From contig MQVO02000173.1 in assembly GCA_001986395.2 (NCBI GenBank), positions 1-17,762 of the forward strand: a stretch of DNA of 17,762 bases. Reading direction: 5' to 3'. How positions within the stretch are numbered: position 1 is the stretch's first letter; each line of letters starts with the position of its first letter. This DNA is from Irpex lacteus (lineage: Eukaryota > Basidiomycota > Agaricomycetes > Polyporales > Irpicaceae). Position numbers and translations under genes: made by a program. Below, one piece after another: positions 16,701 through 17,762 of the stretch. Under the pieces are notes generated by a model. It did not search any database and had not been told where the DNA came from. It worked only from the letters and a program-made list of their open reading frames with translations.

Positions 16701-16774
16701 AGCCGAAAAAAGGAATTGAACCTTTATTATACCGTCATGAGTGGTATGTTTTAACCATTTAAACCATTTCAGCT
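16701..16774 (-). tRNA. trnM: tRNA-Met (CAT)
   Basis: On the minus strand AGCTGAA pairs with TTCGGCT (one T-G wobble). The D arm is GTT-TAAATGGTTAA-AAC, the anticodon arm TACCA-CTCATGA-CGGTA (last pair A-C, mismatched), and the T arm AAAGG-TTCAATT-CCTTT. Anticodon CAT means Met; a lysidine-modified Ile tRNA with the same anticodon cannot be excluded. It is upstream of nad4 on the same strand. Confidence 0.8.
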
Positions 16775-16946
16775 TAAAATTTGTTTTTATCCTTTATCCT
16801 CCCCTTTTTTTTTTATATTATATAATTTAAAAGGAATATAGGCTGAGGATAAAAATTTTTATATTATATTACTTTTATTGCTTTATCTTATTTTTATAAA
16901 TTTTATTTAAATTTAAATTTATTTTTCTAAGGCTAAAAAGGATTAC
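16775..16946. other. AT-rich 5' flank of tRNA-Met
   Basis: TTTTTATCCTTTATCCTCCCC and GAGGATAAAAATTTTTATA form an imperfect inverted repeat over about 16784-16861. No gene is seen. Confidence 0.4.
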
Positions 16947-17033
16947 CCAACCCAAAAAAACTAATTATTTCATCCGCAATTATTAAAATTTAATTTAATT
17001 AAATTTTAATTAGAGCCTAGTTTTTTTTGTTGG
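16947..17033. repeat. Nested hairpin element, forward orientation
   Basis: Outer arms CCAACCCAAAAAAACTA and CTAGTTTTTTTTGTTGG enclose an inner AT palindrome (about 16981-17010) next to TTAGAGC. It is the opposite-orientation partner of 12069-12147. Confidence 0.85.
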
Positions 17034-17056
17034 TTTATTATTACCTAAGGTAATAA

Positions 17057-17326
17057 ATTCCTAATGGTAACGGAGCATCAATAGTATCCGCTCAACTATC
17101 TAAAGTTGTATACGAGTTTGGGAATGCAAACTGAAGGAAAAGTGTTGCAGTAAATAATCGTGTTTCAATTCGTAAATACAGTACGGATGTACAACCAAAG
17201 GTTTTTATAAAATTGGACAGTCTAGCAAAATTTTATATAAATAATAAAGACCATGTGATCGAACGTAAAATATATCTTATTTTATGTTATCTATATTTTT
17301 TAAAAATATACTTACAAATTTATTAA
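17057..17326 (+). pseudogene. Unidentified frame, 89 codons, TGA read as Trp
   Basis: The plus strand is open from after TAA (17054-17056) to TAA at 17324-17326 if the TGA at 17132-17134 is Trp. It reads GASIVSAQLSKVVYEFGNAN, WRKSVAVNNRVSIRKYST and DVQPKVFIKLDSLAKFYINN. There is no start. The RKYST segment recalls the KRYFSTTR frame at 10743-11087, but the rest does not align. It is probably the remnant of an intron or plasmid gene; I recognise no family. The last 25 codons are AT-only and may be read-through of spacer. Confidence 0.35.
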
Positions 17327-17565
17327 AAATAAATCTGGTAATATGGCGCAGGTGTACACCTTAAATATTAGATAGTATTAACTGGTCATAATTTTTTAGT
17401 TTTTACCCTAGTTAAATAATAAATATTATATAAAATAATATATAATAAAGATAAATAATTTATTAATTAGTCTAAATACATATGATCTAAAGTAAAAAAA
17501 GTACTATTAAGTCAATATAAAATATATTAACTAGTCATATGTTGTCATCAAGACATAAGAAAACA
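17327..17565. other. AT-rich stretch
   Basis: It contains the perfect 12-bp palindrome AGGTGTACACCT (17350-17361) and the related words TATTAACTGGTCATA and TATTAACTAGTCATA about 150 bp apart. No gene is seen. Confidence 0.45.
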
Positions 17566-17637
17566 GTTGTACCCGTGAATTGAACATGGATACCATCATT
17601 AACAGTGATATGCTCTACCAATATGAATCCTCATCAT
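17566..17637 (-). pseudogene. Degenerate tRNA-Asn-like sequence
   Basis: On the minus strand TTC-ATATTGGTA-GAG looks like a D arm, TATCA-CTGTTAA-TGATG a good anticodon arm with GTT (Asn), and CCATG-TTCAATT-CACGG a T arm with one A-C mismatch. The 3' side GTACAAC finds no partner in the 5' side (GATGAGG), so the acceptor stem does not form. It is a second, probably dead tRNA-Asn, different in sequence from 10311-10382. Confidence 0.45.
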
Positions 17638-17762
17638 TTTGGGAGAGTAAAATTTGTGGATGATTCTTCAGATGGTACTGTAATATATAAAATCTTTGAT
17701 GGGAACAACCTATAGAAATTCATCAAAAAGATAATATTAATAGTGTACATTATCATGGTTTT
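17638..17762. other. Right edge of window, no gene recognised
   Basis: Short open runs on the plus strand (VDDSSDGTVIYKIFDG near 17655-17700) end in a stop. They are too short to assign. Confidence 0.3.

Overview
The window is part of a fungal mitochondrial genome, most likely from a mushroom-forming basidiomycete (Agaricomycetes) with a large, repeat-rich mtDNA. It is very AT-rich. It carries intact cox3 and nad4, three mitochondrial tRNA genes, debris of group I introns with LAGLIDADG endonucleases, and many short palindromes. The basidiomycete placement is inferred from overall character and from a cox1 fragment with a basidiomycete-like 'FVEQG'; I could not run a search.

Layout. All clearly functional genes are on the minus strand. 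In minus-strand order they are tRNA-Met (16701-16774), nad4 (15020-16477), cox3 (13311-14129), tRNA-Pro (10424-10495), tRNA-Asn (10311-10382) and an unrecognised 554-codon gene (8273-9937) for a one-helix membrane protein with a long, hydrophilic, acidic tail. nad4 and cox3 encode core subunits of complex I and complex IV.

Positions 1-7700 contain no intact conserved gene and read as a recombination graveyard. They hold a cox1 exon that uses TGA for Trp (907-1251), a nad1 scrap (1550-1633), three LAGLIDADG fragments (2318-2489, 4681-4872, 5478-5711), a second cox1 exon (4920-5036) and a divergent nad4 pseudogene in two plus-strand pieces (5098-5398 and 6373-6546). The scraps are separated by hairpin elements and two recurring short repeat modules that sit at their edges. 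About 415 bp at the left end of the window is repeated at 11011-11425.

The most interesting signals are four. (1) The unknown gene at 8273-9937 shares an ungapped 49-residue block with a short plus-strand reading frame at 3824-4039, which suggests a protein family not obvious from known mitochondrial genes. (2) A family of hairpin elements has CCCCAAAAAACTAG / CTAGTTTTTTGGGG ends, including a 71-bp identical pair and nested forms in both orientations. (3) A modular repeat marks the breakpoints of gene fragments. (4) TGA-as-Trp reading frames are confined to the fragments, while the resident genes inspected use TGG, which suggests separate origins. A GC-richer block with strong local hairpins (about 12290-13085) remains unidentified.
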